DNA of 64,000 nt from NCBI RefSeq assembly GCF_900187855.1, contig NZ_FYEG01000002.1, positions 310,001 to 374,000 on the forward strand, written 5' to 3'. Below are positions 54,403 to 62,415 of the stretch, one piece after another. The translations under genes were made by a program, and so were the position numbers. Positions within the stretch are counted from its first letter, which is position 1. Each line of letters starts with the position of its first letter. This DNA is from Actinomyces minihominis (GTDB lineage: Bacteria > Actinomycetota > Actinomycetes > Actinomycetales > Actinomycetaceae). The notes under the pieces were generated by a model. The model ran no database searches and was not told the origin of the DNA. It saw only the letters and a program-made list of their open reading frames with translations.

Positions 54403-55185
54403 ATGACTGAGGCTCCATCTCATCAAAACGCTCAGAGTGCCAGCGGCGGTTTGCCGCAAGGAACTTCGCTGAACAAGCTCACCTCTAAGTCACTCCATCC
54501 GGCCAGTTTCCCGCTGATGGAAATGCCGCACATTGCATTCCTGCTGGCGATCAGTGCCGGGCTGCTGAACGCCTGGACTTTCGCGCACGCGCAAACCTTT
54601 GCGACCGTGCAGTCGGGCAACGTCATCCAGATGGGTTACCAGCTGGCAGCAGGAAACTGGGAGAAGCTCTTCTACGCCACGGGAGCCGTCGTGGCGTTCG
54701 GGTTGGGCTCCTTCACCGCTGGCGCTTTCATAGCGGTCGCGCAGCGGAAGCACGCTCGTTACACACCCATTATGCAGTTATCCCTGCTGATCCTCATGGG
54801 GGTTGCGCTGGTACTGATCACGACTGAGGCGTGGCGGCCGGAATACATCACCTGGGTCATCTCCTTTGCTGCAGGCATGCAGGGGAACGGCTTCCACAAG
54901 ATCAAGGGAATGCTCTACGGGAACGTGGCCGTCACCCTGGTGGTGCAACTGGCGTTCAACTACCTGATGCAATCGTTCTTCTCCAAGAAGGACGCCGCAG
55001 GAACATCGAACCTATACAACTCCGGCCTGTACTTTCTGGTACTGCTTGGCTTCGCTGGCGGCGGTGCAATCGGTTTCGGTTTGGACAAGGCCTGGAACGG
55101 CCTGTCTGTCGTTGGCGCCATGCTCATCACCCTAGTGCTCATGCTGATTGCACAGCGGGATCCAAGTGACCCCGACCCAACCTGA
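54403..55185 (+). CDS. DUF1275 (YoaK-like) integral membrane protein
   Basis: 260 aa. A polar N-terminus (about 1-40) precedes six hydrophobic segments (about 42-60, 82-105, 115-137, 140-158, 163-185, 205-250). Family signatures are AGLLNAWTFAHAQTFATVQSGNVIQMG and WVISFAAGMQGNGF. DUF1275 proteins have no proven transport substrate. Sitting next to oxdC, this one is a candidate for oxalate entry or formate exit, the role OxlT plays elsewhere, which is inference. It has its own upstream gap and terminator, so it may be separately controlled. Confidence 0.82.
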   Translation: MTEAPSHQNAQSASGGLPQGTSLNKLTSKSLHPASFPLMEMPHIAFLLAISAGLLNAWTFAHAQTFATVQSGNVIQMGYQLAAGNWEKLFYATGAVVAFGLGSFTAGAFIAVAQRKHARYTPIMQLSLLILMGVALVLITTEAWRPEYITWVISFAAGMQGNGFHKIKGMLYGNVAVTLVVQLAFNYLMQSFFSKKDAAGTSNLYNSGLYFLVLLGFAGGGAIGFGLDKAWNGLSVVGAMLITLVLMLIAQRDPSDPDPT

Positions 55186-55213
55186 TGTCGCAGCCTAGAT
55201 TTAAAAAATTGGA

Positions 55214-55239
55214 GGGCCTCACCCTGACGGGTGGGGCCC
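55214..55239 (+). terminator. Intrinsic terminator behind the DUF1275 gene
   Basis: GGGCCTCACCC (55214-55224) pairs with GGGTGGGGCCC (55229-55239) across a TGAC loop with one T-G pair. It is followed by TTCG rather than a long T-run. It lies 29 bp after the stop and just inside the right island boundary. Confidence 0.65.
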
Positions 55240-55272
55240 TTCGACTGCTTCCCCCCAATCGAATGGACGCGT

Positions 55273-55369
55273 ACGCAAGCTGGACGTGGCAGTGTCCAAG
55301 GGCGTTATTCACCGCAACCAGGCAGCTCAGCGTAAGTCGAAGCTGGTCAAGCGTGTGAATGAGATGTAG
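55273..55369 (+). pseudogene. rpsT 3'-end remnant at the right junction
   Basis: Encodes the last 31 residues of S20 with one change (LVKRVNEM instead of LAKRVNEM) and the stop codon, without start or ribosome site. Not functional. Confidence 0.93.
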
Positions 55370-55501
55370 TCGGGGCTAAAGCCCAAACACTTTCGATTCC
55401 CGCACCTCGGGGCTCTATCGGATCTGTGCGATCTTCAACAGGCACAGTTCGATGGCAGCGTCCGGAGTGCGGGATTCTCCTTTAACCGCCGCATCGGTGT
55501 C
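55273..55501. repeat. 229-bp direct repeat, right copy
   Basis: Second copy of the sequence at 47976-48204, with one substitution (T at 55347). It holds the rpsT 3' remnant, the rpsT-holA gap and the intact 3' end of holA. The left edge (55273) is an abrupt switch from island DNA to rpsT coding sequence. Confidence 0.95.
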
Positions 55502-56377
55502 CGCGATCAGTCGCAGGGCTTGACCGAGGGCGGGCTCGCTCCAACGACGGGCCTTTTTGCGAGCCTTCTCAAGCATCCAGGGGGCAACCTTGGCTTCCGA
55601 GGCCGTCAGCCCGGGGATCTTGGCCAGGGCCATGACGCGAAACTCATTGGCCAGGGCCGACACCAGCAGGACCGCGGGGACCTTGACACCCTGAGCCTGA
55701 CGAAGCAGGATCACGGCTTTTTCAAACTGCTGGTCAGCCAGCGCCTGTGCCACATCGAACGACCTGGTCTCAACCCGTCCGCGGTGAAAGGTATGCACCA
55801 TTTCGGGTGACACTTCACCGTCGCTGTCAGCGGCCAGTTGGCGCGCTGCTGAGAGCAGTTGACCAAGGTCAGCCCCGAGGGCATCAACCAGAGCCATTGC
55901 GGCTGTCCGACCGATGGTACGACCCGCCCGGCGCACCTCATCCGCCACCAGGTCCGCCTTGTCTGCGGGGTTCTTGACACTCGCTGCAGCCAGTTCGGGG
56001 AACCCGGCAGTCTTGAGGGCGCGCAGTACGCGCTGTCCCCTGGTTCCTCCGCGGTGGTGGGCGACCACCCAGACGCTATCGGAGGGGTTCTTGACGTACT
56101 GCTCAAACTCGTCTGAGAAGGCGTCGCTCATCTTGTCGAGGTCGGAGATAATCAGGAGTTTCTCATCCGCAAAAAGGGAGCCCGAAGCATGCGACATCAA
56201 CTCCCCACCCTCGTAGCTCTCGGCAGAGAAGCGGACCTCTTCCGCCTGCGGGGCAATCGCGAAAACGGCCTGGCGGATCCCGGCGATGGCACGGTTGGCC
56301 AGCTCTTCCTCTGGTCCCTTGATCAGAGTGATTTGGGCCGGTGGCAGGGGGCTGCGACCACGTTGCTCGGAACTCAC
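55415..56377 (-). CDS. holA: DNA polymerase III subunit delta
   Basis: Clamp-loader subunit that opens the beta clamp. 320 aa: AQITLIKGPEEELANRAIAGIR at the start (delta domain I), FADEKLLIISDLDKMSD, VVAHHRGGTRGQRVL, and a helical C-terminal collar domain (RSFDVAQALADQQFEKAVILLRQ, LLVSALANEFRVM). GTG at 56377 is chosen: it overlaps the comEC stop as GTGA, has AAAGGTGG upstream and gives the family length, whereas longer frames run into comEC. The last 87 nt belong to the 229-bp repeat. Confidence 0.93.
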   Translation of the reverse strand: MSSEQRGRSPLPPAQITLIKGPEEELANRAIAGIRQAVFAIAPQAEEVRFSAESYEGGELMSHASGSLFADEKLLIISDLDKMSDAFSDEFEQYVKNPSDSVWVVAHHRGGTRGQRVLRALKTAGFPELAAASVKNPADKADLVADEVRRAGRTIGRTAAMALVDALGADLGQLLSAARQLAADSDGEVSPEMVHTFHRGRVETRSFDVAQALADQQFEKAVILLRQAQGVKVPAVLLVSALANEFRVMALAKIPGLTASEAKVAPWMLEKARKKARRWSEPALGQALRLIADTDAAVKGESRTPDAAIELCLLKIAQIR

Positions 56378-57870
56378 CTGGTAAGCCACCTTTCCATTCG
56401 GACCGTAACCTGGCTCCTGGACACCAACCAGGCCAGGACCACCAGCAACACTGTAGCCGCCACAGCCAGCCCGGCTCCCCCAATCCCACCCGGCCAGGGC
56501 AGGCGAGCCAGCGGCCATCCGGAGACCCACAGGGCTATGAACTCCATGTAACGCGCCAGTGGAGCCGCCACGCTTACCAGAACATCGGTCACCGAGGGAA
56601 GCCACAGACAGGTCAGGGCTGCCGCAAGCGCGAGCAGTGTCATAGGGGCGACGATGGGGGCGACCAGGAGGTTGGCGACCACCCCGTAGGTGGGTATCCA
56701 GGGGTTGGCGAGGACGAGAATCGGCACGGTCACAGCCTGTGCCACCACCGCGATGACTATGGCATCGGCAACTGTCCTGATGAGGCGCGAGAGCGGAAGG
56801 TCGGTGGTGAAGTCCTTTATCCGACCCATGAGTACTCGCCCCACACTGAGTATCCCGGCGGTTGCAATGGTGGAGAGGGCAAAGCCGAGGGAGATCGCGC
56901 TCCATGGGTTGAGGAGAACCGTGATGGTTGTGACGGTGAACAGGAGTCCCATGGGTTGACCTCCTCGTTTGAGGACCATTCCCCCGGCTGCCAGCGTCCC
57001 CATTCCCACCGCGCGCAAAACGGCCGGTTGGGGTCCGACCACGGTGACCATTCCGGTGAGGAAGACGAGGGTAACCAGGGCCTTCAGGGCCCTGCGCCCC
57101 GGTAGGAGGATGGTGATGACCGCAAGCGAGATGGCGATGTGGGAACCCGACACTGCGGTGAGGTGGGTCAGGGAGGTTGTGAGCATGGCCTGCTTGGTCT
57201 CATCGGTCAGTCCCCTGTCGTCCCCGATGGCCATTCCCGCGATCAACGGCCCGGCTGTGCCCGCGTGCTTTTGGGAGACCAGCGCCAGCTGAGATTTCAG
57301 CTCGGCTACCAGGCGCGCCCACTGCGGCGGACCCTCCACCTCGGTGACTTTCGTGGCGTTCATGAAACCCACCAACGGTGGTTGAACCGTGTCGAGGAGT
57401 TTGATCTTCCCCTCTACTTTTAGCTTGGTACCCCTGACCAGGCGGGCATCTTTGAGGGCTGTGGAATCAGCGGAGACCAGGACCCGGATCTGCGATGGCC
57501 CCTCTAGGTTGACCTTCCATCCCCCACCCCAACCCCCTGTGTCCACCACCGGGTCGAGGACGACGCTGCCAACCAGGGATTGTGGGCCCTCTCCTGCGGT
57601 GAGTCGAGTGGCCTCGACCTCCCAGGTCTGACGGGAGAGCGAGCCGACAGTCAGTGCCGCGAGGCAGGCCAAAACGCCCAATGAGATGATGATCCACCCG
57701 CCTTCGACGTGAAGGAGATGGGCGCCTCCCGCCAGCGCGACAGCACCGACCACAAGGACCCCTGTCACCAGTCCCACCTGGGTCCAGGAGGTGGTGGCAA
57801 CTCCGATGATGGCTCCCAGCCACGAGCCAAGGGCAAGGCAGGCCAGTCTCAGGTCGGTCCCGCGATCCAT
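56374..57870 (-). CDS. comEC: ComEC/Rec2-family competence membrane protein
   Basis: Channel for single-stranded DNA uptake in transformable bacteria. 498 aa. Hydrophobic segments lie near the N-terminus, then an OB-like soluble part (about 90-175), then the competence domain with GPLIAGMAIGDDRGL, HLTAVSGSHIAISLAVI and VVGPQPAVLRAVGM, followed by more membrane segments. The metallo-beta-lactamase-like nuclease domain of Bacillus ComEC is absent, as in many actinobacteria. Tight overlap with holA and position behind comEA form the usual comEA-comEC-holA group. Whether DNA uptake works cannot be judged here. Confidence 0.92.
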   Translation of the reverse strand: MDRGTDLRLACLALGSWLGAIIGVATTSWTQVGLVTGVLVVGAVALAGGAHLLHVEGGWIIISLGVLACLAALTVGSLSRQTWEVEATRLTAGEGPQSLVGSVVLDPVVDTGGWGGGWKVNLEGPSQIRVLVSADSTALKDARLVRGTKLKVEGKIKLLDTVQPPLVGFMNATKVTEVEGPPQWARLVAELKSQLALVSQKHAGTAGPLIAGMAIGDDRGLTDETKQAMLTTSLTHLTAVSGSHIAISLAVITILLPGRRALKALVTLVFLTGMVTVVGPQPAVLRAVGMGTLAAGGMVLKRGGQPMGLLFTVTTITVLLNPWSAISLGFALSTIATAGILSVGRVLMGRIKDFTTDLPLSRLIRTVADAIVIAVVAQAVTVPILVLANPWIPTYGVVANLLVAPIVAPMTLLALAAALTCLWLPSVTDVLVSVAAPLARYMEFIALWVSGWPLARLPWPGGIGGAGLAVAATVLLVVLAWLVSRSQVTVRMERWLTR

Positions 57871-57879
57871 TTCTGCCCG

Positions 57880-58569
57880 CTACTGGCAGGTACCCGCGGC
57901 GATGCGTTCCACCAGGACGCTACCTATTCCCGGAACTGCGAGCAGTTCCTGCGCCGAGGAGATCGGCCCTGCTTCACTGCGCCACTGCGCGATTCGGGCC
58001 GCTAACTTGGGTCCCACCCCATCAAGATTTTCAAGTTCAGACTCGGTTGCAGTGTTGAGGTCGATGCAGCCCCCACCGGCCCCTGAAGTCTCGGCGCCGA
58101 CGACACCGGAGGTACCACCCACCACCACCTCACCCACCCGCGGGACACTGACCTGCGCGCCATCAGAGACGAAGGCCGCCAGGTTGAGTGCGGAAACATC
58201 GGCGTCCTGCGCCAGACCCCCGGCAGCGTCGATGGCATCGACCACCCGGGCACCCGCCTCGAGCTCAACAATCCCCGGGTCCGCCACTGCTCCCACCACG
58301 TGCAAAATCAGCATGGTGGGACCCTCGATCTTGTCGGCCAAACCGTAGCCGCGAACCTCGTCCGCCCCTTCAACTTCAAGACCAGTTGAGGGGTCGCTCT
58401 GCTCAGACTCTGCCTGCGTCGGTAGCGTCCCGGATCCGTCCTCACCATCCCCGGTGATCCGCCAGATTCCCAAACCGGCCAAAATGACTGTAACCAGGGC
58501 TAGTCCCACCGCCAGACCGCGGCCCAGGCGAACCCGTAGCTTCTCTCTGGATTCGAAATCTTCAGACAC
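57880..58569 (-). CDS. comEA: ComEA-family DNA-binding protein
   Basis: Membrane-anchored DNA receptor of the competence system. 229 aa: a basic start (REKLRVRLGRG), one membrane segment (about 17-33), a linker, an SLBB domain (ILHVVGAVADPGIVELEAGARVVDAIDAAGG), and a C-terminal double helix-hairpin-helix (CIDLNTATESELENLDGVGPKLAARI, then LLAVPGIGSVLVERI) that binds double-stranded DNA. GTG with GAGGGGGC upstream. It precedes comEC by 9 bp. Confidence 0.93.
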   Translation of the reverse strand: MSEDFESREKLRVRLGRGLAVGLALVTVILAGLGIWRITGDGEDGSGTLPTQAESEQSDPSTGLEVEGADEVRGYGLADKIEGPTMLILHVVGAVADPGIVELEAGARVVDAIDAAGGLAQDADVSALNLAAFVSDGAQVSVPRVGEVVVGGTSGVVGAETSGAGGGCIDLNTATESELENLDGVGPKLAARIAQWRSEAGPISSAQELLAVPGIGSVLVERIAAGTCQ

Positions 58570-58758
58570 AATGCCCCCTCATTCCACCCGTTCAGGCGAT
58601 TGTTGACCGGTTTTCAGGAAGCACTCACACCGCCATCCTCGGCCTGTGGACTACCCCATCTCACGGAAACTGGGGACTCTTCAGTTCTGCAAATCCACGA
58701 CACCACCTACTTGACTACGGACTAAGTGCCTAGAATCAAGGAATCTGGGAGGAGAACT

Positions 58759-59571
58759 ATGAGAGTCACGTTTATCGGAGCCGGTGTCATGGGACGCGCC
58801 ATCGCCGAGGGTGCTGCGGCCAAGGAGGCGCAGAGGTGGCAGTTCACCTTCTTTGACCCAAACCTCAAGTCAGCCCAAGAAGCTGCCCAAGCCACCTCGG
58901 GAACCGCCGCCACCACAGTCGAGGACGCGGTTCAAGATGCAGAGGTCGTCGTCCTCGCCGTCAAACCGCAGGTCCAGGCCCGGGTGATCGAGGCCCTTCC
59001 CAAACTTGCCGACTGCGTCCTCGTCTCCATTGCCGCCGGACGGTCGCTTGCGGACATCCTGGCCTCCCTCAGCAAGGCCGGCCAGCCCTCAGTTCCGGTT
59101 ATTCGTGTCATGCCCAACCTGAATGCGATTGTCGGAAGCGCCACCTCGGCTATCTGCCCCGATGATCTGGTTTCCCCAGAGCAGCTCGAGGCCGTGACCG
59201 CCCTGTTCGACGCAGTGGGAACCACGCTTCAGCTAGATGAACACCTCATTTCTGCCTTCACCGCAATGGCTGGTTCCTCACCCGCCTGGTTCTTCCAGAT
59301 TGTCGATGACCTGGCCCGCGCGGGCGTCAAGCACGGCCTGACGAAAGCCGCCGCGACCTCGGCCGCGTGCTCCACCATGCTCGGCTCCGCCCTCATGCTG
59401 CAGAAGACCCTGGCCGAGGGCGGTAATGCTGCGGAACTCGTCGACCGGGTCTGCTCTCCCGGGGGCACCACCATCACCGGTCTGCTCGCCGCGCAGGAGG
59501 CCGGACTGGGACCATCCCTGGTCGCCGCCGTCGACGCCACCATCGCTCGCGACCGAGAACTGGGTGCCTAA
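58759..59571 (+). CDS. proC: Pyrroline-5-carboxylate reductase
   Basis: Last step of proline synthesis. 270 aa: Rossmann start VTFIGAGVMGRAIAEG, VVVLAVKPQVQARVIEALP, VIRVMPNLNAIVGSATSAI, FTAMAGSSPAWFFQIVDDLARAGVKHG and the C-terminal VCSPGGTTITGL signature. ATG at 58759 has GGGAGGAG upstream and gives the normal length; an earlier in-frame start is not needed. Confidence 0.96.
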   Translation: MRVTFIGAGVMGRAIAEGAAAKEAQRWQFTFFDPNLKSAQEAAQATSGTAATTVEDAVQDAEVVVLAVKPQVQARVIEALPKLADCVLVSIAAGRSLADILASLSKAGQPSVPVIRVMPNLNAIVGSATSAICPDDLVSPEQLEAVTALFDAVGTTLQLDEHLISAFTAMAGSSPAWFFQIVDDLARAGVKHGLTKAAATSAACSTMLGSALMLQKTLAEGGNAAELVDRVCSPGGTTITGLLAAQEAGLGPSLVAAVDATIARDRELGA

Positions 59572-59578
59572 ACACTGG

Positions 59579-59603
59579 GCTTTCCAAATCAGGTTTGGAA
59601 AGC
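59579..59603 (+). promoter_or_regulatory. Perfect 10-bp hairpin between proC and valS
   Basis: GCTTTCCAAA (59579-59588) and its exact complement TTTGGAAAGC (59594-59603) flank the loop TCAGG, starting 8 nt after the proC stop and 69 nt before valS. No T-run follows, so it may be a weak terminator, a protein site or an mRNA structure in the valS leader. It is not a T-box: no T-box motif or specifier stem was seen. Confidence 0.5.
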
Positions 59604-59672
59604 ACTGCAAAGCCAAGTAATTTTGACCCTGGCAAAACACGCCGACCATCAGCATTTTCTGGAGTAAACACA

Positions 59673-62369
59673 ATGAGCTCTTCCGCCCAGTCCCTTCCCC
59701 TTTCCCTTCCGGCCCCGGAAGTTCCGGATCGGGTCGTCACGGAAGGACTCGAGAACAAGTGGCTCAAAACCTGGGAAGACGAGCAGGTTTACGCGTTCGA
59801 CCGCACTGCTGAGCGCGCCGATGTCTTCTCCATCGACACCCCTCCCCCCACGGTTTCCGGCTCCCTCCACATCGGCCACGCCTTCTCCTACACCCACACC
59901 GACACCATGGCCCGCTTCCAGCGCATGCTCGGCAAGAAGGTCTTCTACCCCATGGGCTGGGACGACAACGGTCTGCCTACGGAACGCCGTGTCCAGAACT
60001 ACTACGGCGTTCGCTGCGACCCCTCACTGCCCTATGTCGAGGGCTACCAGCCCCCTCACGAGGGCGGTGAAGGCAAGTCCATCAAGGCTGCCGATCAGCA
60101 GCCCATCTCCCGGCAAAACTTCATTGAACTCTGCGTCAAGCTCTCGCAAGAAGATGAGGTCCAGTTCGAAGAACTGTGGCGCTACCTGGGTCTTTCCGTT
60201 GACTGGAACCTGACCTACCAGACCATCGGAGCGGATGCCCGCCTCGTCACCCAGGCCGCATTCCTGCAGAACCTGGCCCGCGGTGAAGCCTACCGAGACG
60301 AGGCTCCCGGACTGTGGGATGTCACCCTGCAGACCGCCGTTGCCCAGGCCGAAGTTGAGGCCCGCGAGTACCCGGGTCACTACTACAAGCTGATCTTCCA
60401 CGGCGACGCTGCCGAGGTTGGAGAGGATGCTGCCGGTCGCAACGTCGAGATCGAGACCACCCGCCCCGAACTGCTCCCCGCCTGTGTCGCGCTGATCGCC
60501 CACCCGGATGACGAGCGCTACCAGGACCTGTTTGGCAAGTTCGTTACCTCCCCCGGCTTTGATGTCAAGGTCCCCGTTCTTCCCCACCCTCTGGCGGAAA
60601 AGGACAAGGGCGCCGGCATCGCCATGTGCTGCACCTTCGGTGACATCACTGACGTCCAGTGGTGGCGTGAGTTGCGTCTGCCGCTGCGCGCCGTCCTCGA
60701 CAAAGATGGCCGTCTCGCCCGCACCACTCCGGAGTGGATTACCTCCCCCGAGGGCGAAGCACTCTACGCAGCAGCGGCCGGTAAGACCACCTTCTCTGCA
60801 CGCAAAGAGATCGTCGACGCCCTCACCGAGTCCGGTGATGTGGTCGGTGAACCTCAGGCAACCACCCGCATGACCAACTTCTTCGAGAAGGGCGACAAGC
60901 CCCTCGAAATCGTCACCTCACGTCAGTGGTACGTGCGCAACGGTGGTCGCGATTTCGTTCGTGAGGGGGGCACAAAGCAGCTGCGGGAAGAGCTGATTGA
61001 ACGGGGTCGCGAACTGAACTTCCACCCCGACTTCATGCGGGTGCGCTACGACAACTGGGTCAACGGCCTCAACACCGACTGGCTCATCTCTCGCCAGCGT
61101 TTCTTCGGTGTACCGATCCCCGTTTGGTACGCCATTGATGAGGACGGTGCGGTCAACTACGACCGCGTCCTCGTTCCTGAGTTTGAGCAGCTTCCAGTTG
61201 ACCCCACCGTTGACACCCCACCCGGGTACGCAGAGGAGCAGCGCGGCGTGGCCGGCGGCTTCGCCCCGGAGATGGACATCATGGACACCTGGGCCACCTC
61301 CTCGCTGACCCCACAGATTCCCACCGGGTGGTTGCGCGACGAAGACCTGTACCATCGCGTCTTCCCCATGGATATGCGAGCCCAGGGCCAGGACATCCTG
61401 CGCACCTGGCTCTTCTCCACCGTCCTGCGTTCCAATCTGCAGTTCGATACCCTGCCCTGGGCTAATGCTGCGATCTCCGGCTGGATCCTCGATGCCGACC
61501 GCAAGAAGATGTCCAAATCAAAGGGTAATGTGGTCACCCCCATGGCCCTGCTTGAAAAGTACGGTTCCGATGCGGTGCGGTACTGGGCTGACTCGGCCCG
61601 ACTGGGCACGGACGCCACCTTCGATGAGGGGCAGTTGAAGATTGGGCGCCGCCTGGCAATCAAGCTTCTCAATGCCTCAAAGTTCGCCCTTTCCATGGCG
61701 GCTGCAGACGGCTCCCTTGAACTGGATCCGACCCGTGTCACCATGCCGGTTGACGCCTCGGTTCTGGCCTCTCTGGCCGAGGTCGTTGAGTCTGCCACCG
61801 CCTCCTTCCATAACTACGATCACACCCACGCCCTCGAGATTACCGAGACGTTCTTCTGGGCTTTCTGCGACGACTACATTGAGCTGGTCAAAGAGCGGGC
61901 CTACAACAGCGAGGGAAGCTGGAGCGATGCGGAAGCTGCTTCAGCCCGGGCAACCCTAGCCCTGGGCATCGACGCATTCGTTCGTCTTCTCGCTCCCTTC
62001 CTTCCCTTCTCAGCCGCTGAAGCCTGGTCGTGGTACCGCGAGGATTCGGTGCACCTGGCACCCTGGCCTGTCGCCGAGGACTACCGCAGGGAAGGCGCCG
62101 GAACCGAGGTGCTTGACGCCACCTCTGCCGCTCTCATCCAGCTGCGCCGCATGAAGTCGGAAGCTAAGGTTTCGCCCCGCACCCCCTACCTGCACATCAC
62201 CCTGACGGGTCCGTCCCACCAGGTCGAACTGCTGGGTTCGGTGGAGGCCGACCTGCGGGCAGCAAACCGTGTCGAGGGCGAGTTCGTTATTGTGCCAAGT
62301 ACCGATGCGACCGACTTCGAGGTGACAGACTTCGAGCTCGGTACCCCACCACAGCGCAGGAAGGCCTAG
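59673..62369 (+). CDS. valS: Valyl-tRNA synthetase
   Basis: Charges tRNA-Val. 898 aa class I enzyme: PPPTVSGSLHIGHAFSYTHTD with the HIGH motif (about residues 65-69), YPMGWDDNGLPTERRVQN, an editing domain (IETTRPELLPACVALIAHPDD), WLISRQRFFGVPIPVWY, and KMSKSKGNVVTP (KMSKS near 611). The helical anticodon domain and a shortened C-terminus follow. ATG at 59673 with GGAG upstream is chosen over an earlier frame that would reach into the proC gap. Confidence 0.97.
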   Translation: MSSSAQSLPLSLPAPEVPDRVVTEGLENKWLKTWEDEQVYAFDRTAERADVFSIDTPPPTVSGSLHIGHAFSYTHTDTMARFQRMLGKKVFYPMGWDDNGLPTERRVQNYYGVRCDPSLPYVEGYQPPHEGGEGKSIKAADQQPISRQNFIELCVKLSQEDEVQFEELWRYLGLSVDWNLTYQTIGADARLVTQAAFLQNLARGEAYRDEAPGLWDVTLQTAVAQAEVEAREYPGHYYKLIFHGDAAEVGEDAAGRNVEIETTRPELLPACVALIAHPDDERYQDLFGKFVTSPGFDVKVPVLPHPLAEKDKGAGIAMCCTFGDITDVQWWRELRLPLRAVLDKDGRLARTTPEWITSPEGEALYAAAAGKTTFSARKEIVDALTESGDVVGEPQATTRMTNFFEKGDKPLEIVTSRQWYVRNGGRDFVREGGTKQLREELIERGRELNFHPDFMRVRYDNWVNGLNTDWLISRQRFFGVPIPVWYAIDEDGAVNYDRVLVPEFEQLPVDPTVDTPPGYAEEQRGVAGGFAPEMDIMDTWATSSLTPQIPTGWLRDEDLYHRVFPMDMRAQGQDILRTWLFSTVLRSNLQFDTLPWANAAISGWILDADRKKMSKSKGNVVTPMALLEKYGSDAVRYWADSARLGTDATFDEGQLKIGRRLAIKLLNASKFALSMAAADGSLELDPTRVTMPVDASVLASLAEVVESATASFHNYDHTHALEITETFFWAFCDDYIELVKERAYNSEGSWSDAEAASARATLALGIDAFVRLLAPFLPFSAAEAWSWYREDSVHLAPWPVAEDYRREGAGTEVLDATSAALIQLRRMKSEAKVSPRTPYLHITLTGPSHQVELLGSVEADLRAANRVEGEFVIVPSTDATDFEVTDFELGTPPQRRKA

Positions 62370-62415
62370 CCAGAGCGCCACGAACCCGCCTTGCCACCCC
62401 ACAGGAAGAGAAACC

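Larger units (their letters stand above)
48205..55272. mobile_element. 7,068-bp accessory island between the 229-bp repeats
   Basis: The DNA between the repeat copies separates rpsT from holA, which would otherwise be adjacent convergent genes 45 bp apart. Content: a His-rich helical protein, a truncated permease, two unknown proteins, oxalate decarboxylase, a flavodoxin-like protein and a DUF1275 membrane protein. I see no integrase, transposase, relaxase or terminal inverted repeats. The structure fits single-crossover (Campbell-type) integration of a circular molecule carrying 229 bp of this locus, or a tandem duplication that was later replaced. Homologous recombination between the repeats would excise it cleanly. 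Confidence 0.75.

Noticed and set aside
58700-58745. Promoter TTGACT...TAGAAT upstream of proC
   Set aside because: The spacing between the two hexamers is only 14 nt, too short for a typical sigma-70-like promoter, so it is not listed.
59572-59672. T-box leader for valS
   Set aside because: No specifier stem, no conserved T-box bulge sequence and too little space; only a simple hairpin is present.
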